Below, piece by piece: positions 19,200 through 28,994 of a stretch of 64,000 bases of DNA. The stretch covers positions 101,277 through 165,276 of the forward strand of contig JAUHWT010000012.1 in the NCBI GenBank assembly GCA_030427145.1, in the 5' to 3' direction. The DNA is from Alphaproteobacteria bacterium. Lineage in GTDB: Bacteria; Pseudomonadota; Alphaproteobacteria; Rhodobacterales; Rhodobacteraceae. The stretch's first letter is position 1. Every line of letters starts with the position of its first letter. The notes under the pieces are model-generated. The model worked only from the letters and a program-made list of their open reading frames with translations, was not told the DNA's origin and searched no databases. Position numbers and translations under genes: made by a program.

Positions 19200-20339
19200 A
19201 TGTACGGTGGAAATGTGTTTGCGGCTATTGGCGTCGCGGTTTTGATGGCCGGTTCGGCGCTGGCCGATCCGGTAAAGGTTGGAATGATAACGACGCTTTC
19301 CGGAGGCGGAGCGGGTTTGGGAATTGATGTCCGTGATGGGTTCATGCTGGCTTTAAAACAGTCGGGCAACACGGATATAGAGGTGGTCATCGAAGATGAT
19401 CAGCGCAAACCGGACACTGCTGTTCAGATCGCTGACAAAATGATCCAGTCGGAAAAGGTCGATGTTTTGACCGGCATCATTTGGTCCAACCTAGCGATGG
19501 CGGTGGTTCCATCCGCGACGGCGCAGGGCAAGTTTTACCTCTCGCCCAACGCCGGTCCGTCGGCATTGGCCGGACGGGGCTGTCACCCGAACTATTTCAA
19601 TGTGGCCTGGCAAAACGACAACCTCCATGAAGCCGCCGGTGCCTACGCCACGGATGCGGGATACTCCAACAGTTTCATTCTCGCCCCGAACTACCCGGCG
19701 GGTCAGGATGCCCTCACCGGATACAAGAGGTTTTATGAGGGTGAGCTGGCTGGAGAAATCTACACCAAGCTCGGCCAGACCGATTATGCCGCTGAGATAG
19801 CCCAGATCCGGGCGTCGGACGCCGACAGTGTTTTCTTCTTCCTTCCCGGAGGAATGGGCATCTCGTTCCTCAAGCAGTATGCAGGGTCAGGTGTGGATCT
19901 GCCATTGACCGGACCGGCCTTTTCGTTTGATCAGGGGATACTTCAGGCCGTCGGTGAGTCTGCGCTCGGTGTGAAAAATACCTCGCAGTGGAGCAAGGAC
20001 ATTGATAACTCAGTCAACGCCGCGTTTGTGAGTGACTTTGAGGCGGAATATGGTCGCCTTCCGTCACTTTATGCGTCCCAGGGCTTCGATACGGCAAACC
20101 TGTTGATCTCCGCTGTTGAAACCGCGGACGTCTCGGATCCTGACGCGTTCAGAGCCGCTCTTGAGGCCGCGGATTTTGACTCCGTGCGAGGTGAATTCTC
20201 GTTCGCTTCAAACCATCATCCGATCCAGGACATATATGTGCGTGAGGTCATCAAAGAGGGTGATGTTTTCACGAACAAGATTGTGGCAATTGGATTGACC
20301 GATCATTCCGACGCCTATGTTGCGGAGTGCAGCATGTAG
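19200..20339 (+). CDS. periplasmic substrate-binding protein of a branched-chain amino acid-type ABC transporter
   Basis: The 379-residue product begins with a Sec signal peptide (VFAAIGVAVLMAGSALA, cut before DPVKVG) and has the Leu/Ile/Val-binding protein fold (VKVGMITTLSGGGAGLGIDVRDGFMLAL, Peripla_BP_6). The ATG at 19200 follows GGGAGC. Upstream codons in the same frame do not look like a signal peptide. It leads an operon with two permeases and two ATPases. The LivJ fold also serves amides, urea and aromatic acids, so the ligand cannot be named. The divergent gcdH only hints at an acid substrate. Confidence 0.85.
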   Translation: MYGGNVFAAIGVAVLMAGSALADPVKVGMITTLSGGGAGLGIDVRDGFMLALKQSGNTDIEVVIEDDQRKPDTAVQIADKMIQSEKVDVLTGIIWSNLAMAVVPSATAQGKFYLSPNAGPSALAGRGCHPNYFNVAWQNDNLHEAAGAYATDAGYSNSFILAPNYPAGQDALTGYKRFYEGELAGEIYTKLGQTDYAAEIAQIRASDADSVFFFLPGGMGISFLKQYAGSGVDLPLTGPAFSFDQGILQAVGESALGVKNTSQWSKDIDNSVNAAFVSDFEAEYGRLPSLYASQGFDTANLLISAVETADVSDPDAFRAALEAADFDSVRGEFSFASNHHPIQDIYVREVIKEGDVFTNKIVAIGLTDHSDAYVAECSM

Positions 20340-20378
20340 GCCCTGGAGACTTTCTTGACCGATTCTCGCTGTCGCGCC

Positions 20379-20798
20379 ATGTCGGATGAGGTGGCCCTAG
20401 TTTTCCAAGGGTTTCCCTCCCCGGCAAGGGAGACATTGTCCGAAATTCGCGAACTGATTTTCAGTGTTGCTGACAGCACAGATGGTGTCGGTCCATTGAC
20501 GGAGTGCCTAAAGTGGGGTGAGCCCGCTTACCTGACGGAAAAAACCAAGAGCGGGAGTACGATAAGGCTTGGCTGGAAATCGGCGGAGCCGGAAATTTGC
20601 ATGATGCATTTCATTTGCCATTCCGGGCTCATTGATACTTTTCGGGAGCGTTTTGAGGACGTACTCGAGTTTCGAGGAAACCGATCAATCGTGCTCCAGG
20701 CGGGCGAGGCGTTACCTGAGGATTATCTGAGAGCATGTATCGCACTGGCGCTCACCTGGCATCTTCGGAAAAAGTCGGAAAGAAGGCCCTCAGTTTGA
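20379..20798 (+). CDS. DUF1801 domain protein
   Basis: The 139-residue product fits DUF1801 (a YdhG/YjhX-like fold): FQGFPSPARETLSEIRELIF, then TECLKWGEPAYLTEKTKSGSTIRLGWK and ALTWHLRKK. No enzymatic role is known for these small soluble proteins. It lies inside the liv-type operon between the binding protein and the first permease. Its stop overlaps the permease start as TTGA, so it is probably co-translated. An upstream TTG at 20355 is a possible alternative start. Confidence 0.72.
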   Translation: MSDEVALVFQGFPSPARETLSEIRELIFSVADSTDGVGPLTECLKWGEPAYLTEKTKSGSTIRLGWKSAEPEICMMHFICHSGLIDTFRERFEDVLEFRGNRSIVLQAGEALPEDYLRACIALALTWHLRKKSERRPSV

Positions 20799-21724
20799 CA
20801 GCCTCATTGATTCTGGAACAACTGCTCAACGGTGTTCAGTTCGGGGTCATGATATTCTTGATGGCCGCCGGGCTTACCCTCGTTTTTGGGGTCATGGGTC
20901 TGATCAATCTTGCGCATGGCTCACTATACATGATCGGAGCCTTCGCCAGCGCGGCGGTTGCAGCGTTTACCGGATCTTTCTTTTGGGGGCTCGCTGCCAG
21001 CCTCGCCGCAGCGGCCGCCGCTGGAGTTTTGGTCGAGGCTCTCGTGATGCGGCGTCTGTACGATCGAGATCATCTGGATCAGGTGCTGGCAACCTTCGCG
21101 CTCATTCTGATTTTTTCAGAAGGGACCCGCTGGGTCTTCGGGTCATTTCCACTCTATTTGGATATCCCCGAAGTCCTTTCTGGAGCGGTTCCGATACCAG
21201 GCGGAGGACAGTATCCGGTTTACCGTCTTTGCATCATTTTCGTGGGTCTCGCCGTGGGGGTTCTGCTCTATTGGCTGATCCATCACACGCGTCTCGGCAT
21301 TCGTATACGTGCTGGTGAAAACGATCGGGAAATGATCGATGCGCTTGGTGTAAATATCTCGAAGCTATACACGGCCGTTTTTGCGATTGGTGCCGCACTT
21401 GCCGGTTTGGCAGGTGCGATGGTCGGTGCAATTCAGTCCGTTCAGGTGGGAATGGGTGAGCCGGTTTTGATCCTCGCCTTCGTCGTCATTGTCATCGGTG
21501 GCATAGGTTCCATCCGCGGGGCATTCATTGGGTCACTTCTGGTCGGAGTAACCGACACGATGGGGAGGTTTCTCCTTCCAGAATTTTTCCGACTGTTTTT
21601 TGATCCGGCAGGCGCGACCGCGGCTGGTTCAGCGATTGCGTCAATGGCGATCTATCTTCTGATGGCCGTAGTGTTGATTTTCCGGCCAAGCGGTTTGTTT
21701 GGAGCGCGTCGAGTTGAATCGTGA
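20795..21724 (+). CDS. livH: branched-chain amino acid-type ABC transporter permease (LivH-like)
   Basis: The 309-residue membrane protein starts LTASLILEQLLNGVQFGVMIFLMAAGLTLVFGVMGLINLAHGSLYMIG. The NLAHG segment is diagnostic of LivH. About eight hydrophobic helices follow, with the EAA-like stretch GENDREMIDALGVNISKLY. I chose the TTG at 20795, which overlaps the DUF1801 stop and follows GAAGG by 8 bases. An ATG at 20735 would add 20 residues inside the DUF1801 gene. Confidence 0.87.
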   Translation: MTASLILEQLLNGVQFGVMIFLMAAGLTLVFGVMGLINLAHGSLYMIGAFASAAVAAFTGSFFWGLAASLAAAAAAGVLVEALVMRRLYDRDHLDQVLATFALILIFSEGTRWVFGSFPLYLDIPEVLSGAVPIPGGGQYPVYRLCIIFVGLAVGVLLYWLIHHTRLGIRIRAGENDREMIDALGVNISKLYTAVFAIGAALAGLAGAMVGAIQSVQVGMGEPVLILAFVVIVIGGIGSIRGAFIGSLLVGVTDTMGRFLLPEFFRLFFDPAGATAAGSAIASMAIYLLMAVVLIFRPSGLFGARRVES

Positions 21725-22697
21725 ACTGCTGCTGAATTTCGCCATTGGGCTGGGTCTGCCACTTGTTGCCGGTGTCGCGCTACTTTTGGATGAGCCCTTC
21801 GTCGTCACATTGGCCACGCGTGTAGCCATTCTTGGTCTCGCGGGCGTTGGTCTGAATTTGGCTCTGGGCCTTGGTGGGCTGGTGTCTTTTGGGCACGCCG
21901 TTTTTTTTGGAATTGGTGGCTATGCGGTCGGGGTTTTGGCATCCCATGCGCAACTTTATACACCTGTGATGACCTGGCCGTTTGAGATTTCGGGCAGCAG
22001 TTCCATGCCGGCAATCTGGCTTGTTGCTATCGTAGCGTCAGCACTGGCCGGTCTTTTGATAGGTGCTCTATCTCTAAGAACCTCAGGCGTGTACTTCATC
22101 ATGATCACGCTCGCCTTCGGACAAATGGCCTATTACTTCGCCATATCGTGGCCAGCTTATGGCGGGGAGGATGGTCTCTCGATCTACGTCCGCAACAGTT
22201 TCCCAAGACTGAACACGCTTGTACCATTCGATTTTTTCGTGGTCGCTTACTGCGTACTCCTTTGCGCAATCCTGTTGTTTTCACGCGTCGCGATTTCGCC
22301 CTTTGGCCTCGCCCTAAATGCCACGCGCCAAAACCTGGCAAGAGTTCAGTCCGTGGGGATCGAAACCTACCGCCTTCAGCTGACGGCATTTGTTCTTTCG
22401 GCCGTGATTACAGGACTTGCGGGAGCCCTGTATGCGGACCTGAACCGGTATGTTAGCCCATCCATGCTGAGTTGGACGATTTCCGGAGAGATCATGATTT
22501 TTGTCATTCTCGGCGGCGTTGGTAGAACCTGGGCTCCGGTGTTGGGGGCTGCGGTTTTTGTGATTTTGGAGCAGTGGCTCGGCGGGGTGAGCGAATACTG
22601 GCAGATATTCCTGGGAGTGATTTTGCTGGCTGTGGTCCTGTTCGCTCGGGGCGGCCTTTATGGAATGATTGCTGGCGAGGCTCGTCATCATGGATGA
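21714..22697 (+). CDS. livM: branched-chain amino acid-type ABC transporter permease (LivM-like)
   Basis: The 327-residue membrane protein carries GLNLALGLGGLVSFGHAVFFGIGGYAVGVLA, the LivM signature, and then GALSLRTSGVYFIMITLAFGQMAYY, with eight to ten hydrophobic segments. The start is uncertain: a TTG at 21714 with GGAG 9 bases upstream, or a TTG at 21699. Both overlap the end of livH. The gene overlaps the ATPase gene downstream by 8 bp. Confidence 0.87.
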   Translation: MNRELLLNFAIGLGLPLVAGVALLLDEPFVVTLATRVAILGLAGVGLNLALGLGGLVSFGHAVFFGIGGYAVGVLASHAQLYTPVMTWPFEISGSSSMPAIWLVAIVASALAGLLIGALSLRTSGVYFIMITLAFGQMAYYFAISWPAYGGEDGLSIYVRNSFPRLNTLVPFDFFVVAYCVLLCAILLFSRVAISPFGLALNATRQNLARVQSVGIETYRLQLTAFVLSAVITGLAGALYADLNRYVSPSMLSWTISGEIMIFVILGGVGRTWAPVLGAAVFVILEQWLGGVSEYWQIFLGVILLAVVLFARGGLYGMIAGEARHHG

Positions 22698-23445
22698 CCC
22701 GGTCCTCGAACTTCACAACCTTTCGAAAAGTTTTGGCGCTTTGCGCGTGACCAATGATGTCTGCCTGAAGGTGGAGCGGAAAACCATCCACGCATTAATC
22801 GGACCGAATGGAGCGGGAAAATCTACGCTGATCGGCCAAATCGCGGGCTCAATACTCCCGGATTCCGGTCAGGTGATACTGGATGGCGAGGACATTTCGA
22901 ATGTCAGCGTTGCCGGGAGAACGAGGCGCGGGCTGGCGCGTAGTTTTCAGGTCTCAGCGGTGATACCTGATTTTACCGTTTTGCAGAATGGGGTGCTTGC
23001 CGTTCAGGGATCCCGTGGAATTGTCTATCGTTTTTTCCGGCCCGCCTTGGGGGAGGGGGCCGTGGTCGACCAGGCAAGAACGAGGATTGAGGCTGTGGGT
23101 CTTGCGGATCGTGAACATGTTCCGGCCGCAGCGCTGTCCCATGGCGAACGGCGGCGGTTGGAACTGGCGATGGCAACCGCGCTCGATCCAAAGATATTTC
23201 TGCTTGATGAACCGATGGCTGGCATCGGGACTGACGGCTCTGAAGAAATCACTACGATCCTCGATGGGTTGCGGCATACCGCGCCGGTCCTTCTTGTTGA
23301 GCATGATATGGACGTCGTGTTTCGACTTGCGGATATGGTGAGCGTACTGGTGGACGGAAAAATTTTGGCGACAGGAAAGCCTGCAGAAATCCAGGAAAAT
23401 CCCGACGTACGTCGCGTATACTTGGGCGAGGATTTTGAATTTTGA
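22690..23445 (+). CDS. livG: ABC transporter ATP-binding protein (LivG-like)
   Basis: The 251-residue ATPase has Walker A GPNGAGKST, the variant signature LSHGERRRLELAMA, Walker B IFLLDEPMAGIG and the H-loop LLVEHDMDVVF. The GxAxSFQ-type segment (GLARSFQVSAVIPDFTVLQNG) and overall order place it with LivG. The ATG at 22690 gives a normal N-terminus (MDDPVLELHNLSKSFG). It ends in a TTGA overlap with the second ATPase. Confidence 0.9.
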   Translation: MDDPVLELHNLSKSFGALRVTNDVCLKVERKTIHALIGPNGAGKSTLIGQIAGSILPDSGQVILDGEDISNVSVAGRTRRGLARSFQVSAVIPDFTVLQNGVLAVQGSRGIVYRFFRPALGEGAVVDQARTRIEAVGLADREHVPAAALSHGERRRLELAMATALDPKIFLLDEPMAGIGTDGSEEITTILDGLRHTAPVLLVEHDMDVVFRLADMVSVLVDGKILATGKPAEIQENPDVRRVYLGEDFEF

Positions 23446-24152
23446 GCCCAATTCTCAAACTGTCACAGGTATCAGCAGCCTACGGCCCGTCGCAGGTGCT
23501 GTTTGGTGTCGATCTTGAGGTGGAGTCGGGGCAGGTCGTGGCTCTCATGGGGCGGAACGGCATGGGCAAAACAACGACCATCCGTGCCATTTGCGGGTTG
23601 CTGCCCGTGCTTCAAGGTAATGTTTCGTTCGACGGCGAAACTGTCAAAGGCAAAAAACCTTACCAAATTGCGCAAATGGGTATCGGATTGGTCCCAGAAG
23701 GGCGACGGTGTTTTTCCAGTCTTACGGTTGAAGAGAACTTACTGGCCGTCGCAAGACCCGGGCCGTGGAAACTGGAGCAAATATGGGGGCTGTTTCCCCG
23801 ACTACTTGAGCGACGCGGACAGGTCGCGCGAAATCTTTCGGGCGGCGAGCAGCAAATGCTGGCAATTTCCCGTGCCCTGGTGACGAACCCGAGACTATTG
23901 GTTCTCGATGAGGCGACCGAAGGTCTGGCGCCGGTTGTACGCCAGGAGATATGGAGAGCCGTGGTGGCGTTGAAAGGAAATAGCGGACTGTCAATTTTGA
24001 TCGTCGATAAATCACTGCGCGAACTGTCACAGGTGGCGGACAGCGTCATTCTTCTGGAAAACGGTCGTTCGGTGTGGAACGGAACGTTTGAGAAATTATC
24101 CGCGCACCTTGTCGAGAAATACCTCGGTGTTGGCCGGGTCGGTGTAGACTGA
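23442..24152 (+). CDS. livF: ABC transporter ATP-binding protein (LivF-like)
   Basis: The 236-residue ATPase has Walker A GRNGMGKTT, GIGLVPEGRRCFSSLTVEENL (the LivF-type VPEGR segment), signature NLSGGEQQMLAISRAL and Walker B LLVLDEATEGLAP. The start is a TTG overlapping the livG stop. It is the last gene of the five-component transporter operon. A perfect hairpin follows 40 bp downstream. Confidence 0.9.
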   Translation: MSPILKLSQVSAAYGPSQVLFGVDLEVESGQVVALMGRNGMGKTTTIRAICGLLPVLQGNVSFDGETVKGKKPYQIAQMGIGLVPEGRRCFSSLTVEENLLAVARPGPWKLEQIWGLFPRLLERRGQVARNLSGGEQQMLAISRALVTNPRLLVLDEATEGLAPVVRQEIWRAVVALKGNSGLSILIVDKSLRELSQVADSVILLENGRSVWNGTFEKLSAHLVEKYLGVGRVGVD

Positions 24153-24191
24153 CGCTGGATTGAACGCGCTATAATCGACTGCTTTTTTTGG

Positions 24192-24214
24192 TGGTCCGCT
24201 GCAACAGCGGACCA
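24192..24214. terminator. hairpin between convergent livF and the araD-like gene
   Basis: TGGTCCGCT at 24192-24200 pairs exactly with AGCGGACCA at 24206-24214 around a 5-base loop. It lies in the 97-bp gap between two convergent operons. A run of seven T lies just before it on the plus strand (24183-24189), which in the leftward direction would be A residues, so it is not a textbook intrinsic terminator in either direction. Confidence 0.5.
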
Positions 24215-24249
24215 TTTATCTGATTCACCATTGAGCAGAAAATCGGCCG

Positions 24250-25167
24250 CTATTTGCCCCAGCGCAGAGCGATCAAGTCCAAATCCTCAGCAAGACTCAG
24301 CAGCCGTGACTTTGTTCGATCCGTCATCGGTCGCAAGGGATGTCGCACGTGGTCGCTACCGATCACACCACCGGCGGCGAAAACGGTCTTACAAGCCCGC
24401 AATCCGCATTGCCGGTTTTCGTGGTTGATGAGCGGAAGGCACTTTTGCCAGCCTGCGAGGGCGGCATCTTTGTCACCCGCCAGATAATTTGTAACGATCG
24501 GACCAATATGTTCGGGGAAAAGAGCCGATGTCATCGTTCCCGTACAGCCGGCGTCGAGATCGGCCAGCAGGGTAACGGCCTCTTCTCCGTCAAATGGTCC
24601 AACAATGTCATCTCCTCCTGCTTCGATCAGAGCCGCAAGTTTGTCGGCTGCGAAAGGACATTCGATTTTGAAGTAGCTTACATTCTCAATTTCTTTGGCC
24701 ATTCTGGTGAGAAGGGGAACCGAAAGTGTGACCCCGGAAAGTGGAGCGTCCTGAACCATAATGGGAACTGGTACGGCATCACTCACTGCCTGAAAATGCT
24801 CGAGTACGCCCGTGTCATCAGCCCGCAAACCGGTTCCGTGGTAGGGTGGCATCATCATCAACATGCTGGCACCCATCGAGTGCGCATCTTTGGCACGCTC
24901 GACGACGACATCAGTGGAGAAGTGACTGATCGTTGCAATCATAGGAACCCGACCGGCGACGTGTTCCAGACTTAACCGCATCAGCAACGCGCGTTCGGCA
25001 TCCGAGAGGACAAACTGTTCCGAATAGTTTGCAAGGATGCAGATTGCGTCGACACCCTGGTCGATCATGCAGTCGAGTACGCGGCGCATGCCATCCTCGT
25101 CCACGGCTCCGTCTGCGTGAAATGGCGTTGGGGCTACTGGCAGAATTCCGGTCAATGGTTTGTTCAT
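24250..25167 (-). CDS. araD: L-2-keto-3-deoxyarabonate dehydratase (DapA/NAL superfamily)
   Basis: The 305-residue protein is a DHDPS/N-acetylneuraminate lyase-family aldolase-fold enzyme. The stretches CILANYSEQFVLSDAER, MMPPYHGTGLRADD, IMVQDAPLSGV, YFKIECP (Schiff-base lysine), GPFDGEEAVTLLADLDAG and LPLINHENRQ closely resemble, from memory, the Azospirillum L-2-keto-3-deoxyarabonate dehydratase. That enzyme makes alpha-ketoglutarate semialdehyde in the non-phosphorylating L-arabinose pathway. The neighbouring arabinose dehydrogenase and ChvE/Ggu transporter agree. The symbol follows Azospirillum usage, not the epimerase araD. It is the last gene of the leftward operon. Confidence 0.82.
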   Translation of the reverse strand: MNKPLTGILPVAPTPFHADGAVDEDGMRRVLDCMIDQGVDAICILANYSEQFVLSDAERALLMRLSLEHVAGRVPMIATISHFSTDVVVERAKDAHSMGASMLMMMPPYHGTGLRADDTGVLEHFQAVSDAVPVPIMVQDAPLSGVTLSVPLLTRMAKEIENVSYFKIECPFAADKLAALIEAGGDDIVGPFDGEEAVTLLADLDAGCTGTMTSALFPEHIGPIVTNYLAGDKDAALAGWQKCLPLINHENRQCGLRACKTVFAAGGVIGSDHVRHPLRPMTDRTKSRLLSLAEDLDLIALRWGK

Positions 25168-25197
25168 TTCCGTGTCCTTGTTTTTTTTAGGCTTTTG

Positions 25198-26121
25198 TCA
25201 CCAGTCGAACGGTTCGACCGTCACGCGTTTTCCAAGTGTGAATGCGTCCGAGACGTGCAGCATTGGTTTCAAATCGACGTCACTTTCTCCGGAATCGAGC
25301 AGGTCTGCAAAACGGGCATAAAGTCCGGGATATTCGGCATCATGACCTACCGCCGTTTCCGTTCCATCGATTTCCATTTTGGCGCCGCCTTCGCTTAATT
25401 TTGCCGTTCCAACTGTCGTTTCGACCTCGATGTTCCACGCGGGTGGTCCCTGTTCGCGCCAGTCAAGTTCCGCTGAGATTTCCGCCTCACACGGATCGTG
25501 GAATTCGAGCTGCGCGGCGATGGGAGTTTGCCGGTTTGACGGAAAAAACAGCTCAGCCTGTTTCAAATGCACAGATTGAGGAAGGATCTCTGTCATAACT
25601 GACAGCGCGTTGATGCCGGGATCAAAAATACCCAGACCACCAGCTTCCCAAATCCATTCCTGACCGGGGTGCCACTGGCGAACGTCTTCTTTCCAGCTGA
25701 TTGCGAGGCGCAGGATCTTTTTGCCTCTCAGCCAATTCCTTGCATGCGCAACCGCTGCGGCGTGTCGGGAATGCCAGGTGGCAAACAAAGTCAGTTCGCG
25801 TTCCTTTGCTATCCGAACGAGATCGTGCACCTCACTAAGTGTGGCACCGGGTGGTTTTTCCAGCATCACGTGGCGGCCCGCTTCCAGAGCCAGGCGCGCA
25901 TCCGAATACCTGACCTGGGGAGGTGTGCAGAGCGATACGCAGTTTATTTCCGGTTTGGCATCCAGGAGAGACGCGAGGTCCCGCCACGCGGGGACGCCCC
26001 CTACCTCCGCATTGCGACTGGCGGTAGCGGTCAGCTCAAAGTTTGGATTGGCGGCAATAGCAGGGATGTGCTGATCCCTTGCAATTTTTCCGACGCCAAC
26101 GATAGCCAGTTTGTGGGTCAC
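25198..26121 (-). CDS. araA: L-arabinose / D-galactose 1-dehydrogenase (Gfo/Idh/MocA family)
   Basis: The 307-residue protein has an N-terminal Rossmann fold (LAIVGVGKIARDQHIPAI) and the segments VSLCTPPQVRYSDARLALEAGRHVMLEKPPGAT, FATWHSRHAAAV, WKEDVRQWHPGQEWIWEAGGLGIFDPGINAL. These match the aldose dehydrogenases of Azospirillum (L-arabinose) and Pseudomonas fluorescens (D-galactose). It would oxidise the sugar to the lactone. I chose the GTG at 26121; the frame runs on upstream to 26244, but those codons have no family similarity. The symbol araA follows Azospirillum usage. Confidence 0.82.
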   Translation of the reverse strand: MTHKLAIVGVGKIARDQHIPAIAANPNFELTATASRNAEVGGVPAWRDLASLLDAKPEINCVSLCTPPQVRYSDARLALEAGRHVMLEKPPGATLSEVHDLVRIAKERELTLFATWHSRHAAAVAHARNWLRGKKILRLAISWKEDVRQWHPGQEWIWEAGGLGIFDPGINALSVMTEILPQSVHLKQAELFFPSNRQTPIAAQLEFHDPCEAEISAELDWREQGPPAWNIEVETTVGTAKLSEGGAKMEIDGTETAVGHDAEYPGLYARFADLLDSGESDVDLKPMLHVSDAFTLGKRVTVEPFDW

Positions 26122-26212
26122 CAGTGAAAATCCTTTGATACGTTTTGACTGATTACGCCGATGGAAGGCGGTAATGCAGGAGCGGCCTTTAGGGCTTACA
26201 GGGGACTCGAAT

Positions 26213-27415
26213 TCAGCTCTGTTTTTGCTTGTTATAGACATCAAAAATCACAGCTGCGAGCAGGACGAGACCCTTGATGACCTGTTGATAGTCAATGCCT
26301 ATTCCCATGATCGACATGCCGTTGTTCATGACGCCCATGATGAACGCACCAACGACCGCGCCAATGATTTTACCCACACCGCCAGACATTGATGCTCCGC
26401 CAATGAAGACGGCAGCAATTACGTCCAATTCAAGAGCGAAGCCGGCTTTGGGCGTCGCGGTATTAAGGCGCGCGGCGAAAATGAGACCGGCGAGGGCTGC
26501 AAGAAAGCCCATGTTCAGGAACGTTAGAAACGTAAGCCGTTCGGTGGGAATGCCGGACAATTTTGCCGCTTTCTCATTGCCGCCGAGCGCATAGATGCGA
26601 CGGCCCAGGGTCGTGCGCTCTGTGATAAAAGCATACACAATTGTGAGTATGCCCATCGTGATCAGCACGTTCGGCAACCCGCGGAAGGTGGACAATTTGT
26701 AGACCAGAAACATCAGTGCACCGGCCACAATCAGGTTCCGGGCGACGAAAAACGCTTGTGGTTCATCCTCGATACCATATGCACGGTTTTGCGCACGCTT
26801 TCTCAGGCCCATCCAGATGATTGCAGCTACCGCAATCGCCCCAACCACCAGAGCAAAAACGTTCGGCCGGCCAACTCCGAAGAAATCCGGGATGAAGCCA
26901 GTGGATAGAGCCTGAAACGACGCTGGGAAGGGGCCCACTGACTGCCCTGCCAGTAGCCACAGCGACAGGCCCCGAAACACCAGCATGCCAGCGAGGGTCA
27001 CAATAAACGAGGGAATTTTCCAGTAGGCTACCCAATAGCCCTGCGCCGCGCCGATCAAGGTACCGGTCACAAGACAGGCGATGATCGCCCCAATCACGGG
27101 CCAGTCCCACTGAACGATCATTACGGCGGCGAGTGCGCCGACAAATCCCATGACCGATCCTACGGACAGGTCTATGTTGCCGCCGACGATGACGATCAGC
27201 ATGCCGAGGGCCATAATGATGATGTAACTGTTTTGCAGGAACAGGTTGGTTATGTTTACCGGGCGCAACAGGGTGCCGTCCGTCACCACCTGGAAGAAGA
27301 GCATGATCGCTATCAGGGCAAACAGCAGCCCATATTCCCGCATATGGGAGCCGAGGTATTCCAGAACGCTGCGCTCTTCGCTTTGAATATTCTCTTTTGA
27401 CGCGCTGTCGGTCAT
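26213..27415 (-). CDS. gguB: multiple-sugar ABC transporter permease (GguB-like)
   Basis: The 400-residue membrane protein belongs to the ribose/xylose permease family. It has ten or more hydrophobic segments and the EAA-like stretch GNEKAAKLSGIPTERL. The motif GGNIDLSVGSVMGFVGALAAV is typical of these permeases. Its length and pairing with a ChvE-type binding protein fit GguB/MmsB, which forms the channel for arabinose, galactose, xylose and related sugars. It follows the ATPase gene after 9 bp. Confidence 0.88.
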   Translation of the reverse strand: MTDSASKENIQSEERSVLEYLGSHMREYGLLFALIAIMLFFQVVTDGTLLRPVNITNLFLQNSYIIIMALGMLIVIVGGNIDLSVGSVMGFVGALAAVMIVQWDWPVIGAIIACLVTGTLIGAAQGYWVAYWKIPSFIVTLAGMLVFRGLSLWLLAGQSVGPFPASFQALSTGFIPDFFGVGRPNVFALVVGAIAVAAIIWMGLRKRAQNRAYGIEDEPQAFFVARNLIVAGALMFLVYKLSTFRGLPNVLITMGILTIVYAFITERTTLGRRIYALGGNEKAAKLSGIPTERLTFLTFLNMGFLAALAGLIFAARLNTATPKAGFALELDVIAAVFIGGASMSGGVGKIIGAVVGAFIMGVMNNGMSIMGIGIDYQQVIKGLVLLAAVIFDVYNKQKQS

Positions 27416-27424
27416 CCCGCTCTC

Positions 27425-28945
27425 CTAGTTCGTCACGATCATCGACATTATGCGTTCCTGGCTTGCCTCCTCGGCGGAAAGCTCGCCAACGAAGGCGCCC
27501 TCGTTCATCACGTAGATCCGGTCACACATTCCAAGCAGTTCGGGCATCTCCGAACTGATCATGACAACGCCTTTTCCGTCGCGCGAAAGATCGTTAATAA
27601 TATTATAGATTTCAAACTTGGCTCCCACATCGATCCCGCGAGTGGGTTCATCGAGTATCAGAACGTCCGGTTCGGTGAAGAGCCACTTGGACAGTACCAC
27701 CTTTTGCTGATTGCCGCCGGAAAGATTCATTACTCTTTGAAAGACACTTGGCGTGCGAATTCGCATCGCGTCACGGTACTTTTCCGCAACCCTGGTTTCT
27801 TCCTGCAGGCTAAGGATGCCGCTATTGGAGACGCCCGGCAGGTTGGCAAGTGTGATATTGCGCTCGATCGTTTCATCTAGGATCAGGCCGAGTTCCTTGC
27901 GGTCTTCGGTAACATAGGCGAGACTTGACGCGATCGCTTTACCAACGGTGGAAAGATCGGCCTCGCGCCCTCTGATCCTCACCGTGCCGCGGGCATTTCG
28001 GCCATAGCTTTGACCGAAGAGGCTCATCGCAAGCTCGGTACGCCCTGCACCCATCAGGCCGGCAATTCCAACAACTTCGCCTTCGCGCACGTTGAACGAA
28101 ACGTTTTTGACGGACTCGCGGTCAGCATGTTCCGGATGGGTAACGCTCCAGTTTTCTACCTCAAACAGTGTTCCGCCGGCACGGCGTTCGCGTTCGGGGT
28201 ACCTGTTTTCCATGCTTCGGCCGACCATGTCCTGGACGATGCCGTCTTCCGTGATTTCTTCCTTCCGTGCATCCCGTGTGGACACGGTGGCTCCGTCACG
28301 GATCACGGTCACGGTATCCGCAATCTTGCGGACCTCATTCAGTTTATGGCTGATAATAATCGACGTGACGCCTCTGGCTTTGAGTTCAACGATCAGATCC
28401 AAAAGGGTCTGGCTGTCGCTCTCGGACAGGGCTGCGGTTGGCTCATCAAGGATCAGTAGCTTGACGTCCTTGGACAGGGCTTTTGCAATTTCAACAAGCT
28501 GCTGTTTTCCCACGCCCAGGCGATCGACGAGCGTTTGTGGAGCTTCCTTCAAGCCAACTTTTTTGAGGAGGTCACCCGTGCGCTGAAACGTCTCCTGCCA
28601 GCTGATCACTCCGCCCTTCGCGTTTTCGTTGCCCAGGAACAGGTTTTCGGCAATCGAGAGCAGCGGAACCAGAGCGAGCTCCTGATGAATAATGATTATT
28701 CCAAGGCGCTCACTGTCGTTAATTCCGTTGAATGCGACAGGTTCGCCGTGGAAAAAGATATCACCCTCGTAAGTTCCGATGGGGTAGATGCCCGAAAGCA
28801 CTTTCATAAGGGTGGATTTGCCGGCTCCATTTTCGCCGACCAGTGCGTGGATCTCCCCTTCTTTGACTGAGAAGGACACATTGTCGAGCGCCCGAACCCC
28901 TGGAAAGGTCTTCGAGATTGTGCGCATTTCCAGAATGGTGCTCAT
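27425..28945 (-). CDS. gguA: multiple-sugar ABC transporter ATP-binding protein (GguA-like)
   Basis: The 506-residue protein has two fused nucleotide-binding domains. The first has Walker [10 protein letters not shown], signature [15 protein letters not shown] and Walker [12 protein letters not shown]. The second is the degenerate repeat with [31 protein letters not shown] and [15 protein letters not shown]. This layout is that of RbsA/XylG/GguA sugar ATPases. The ATG at 28945 is chosen because the ATPase fold begins there; an in-frame ATG at 28984 would add 13 unrelated residues. Confidence 0.9.
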   Translation of the reverse strand: MSTILEMRTISKTFPGVRALDNVSFSVKEGEIHALVGENGAGKSTLMKVLSGIYPIGTYEGDIFFHGEPVAFNGINDSERLGIIIIHQELALVPLLSIAENLFLGNENAKGGVISWQETFQRTGDLLKKVGLKEAPQTLVDRLGVGKQQLVEIAKALSKDVKLLILDEPTAALSESDSQTLLDLIVELKARGVTSIIISHKLNEVRKIADTVTVIRDGATVSTRDARKEEITEDGIVQDMVGRSMENRYPERERRAGGTLFEVENWSVTHPEHADRESVKNVSFNVREGEVVGIAGLMGAGRTELAMSLFGQSYGRNARGTVRIRGREADLSTVGKAIASSLAYVTEDRKELGLILDETIERNITLANLPGVSNSGILSLQEETRVAEKYRDAMRIRTPSVFQRVMNLSGGNQQKVVLSKWLFTEPDVLILDEPTRGIDVGAKFEIYNIINDLSRDGKGVVMISSEMPELLGMCDRIYVMNEGAFVGELSAEEASQERIMSMIVTN

Positions 28946-28994
28946 AAAGTTGTCCGGGGCTGGAGGGTGGGGCGTTGACCCCACCCGGTTCGCA

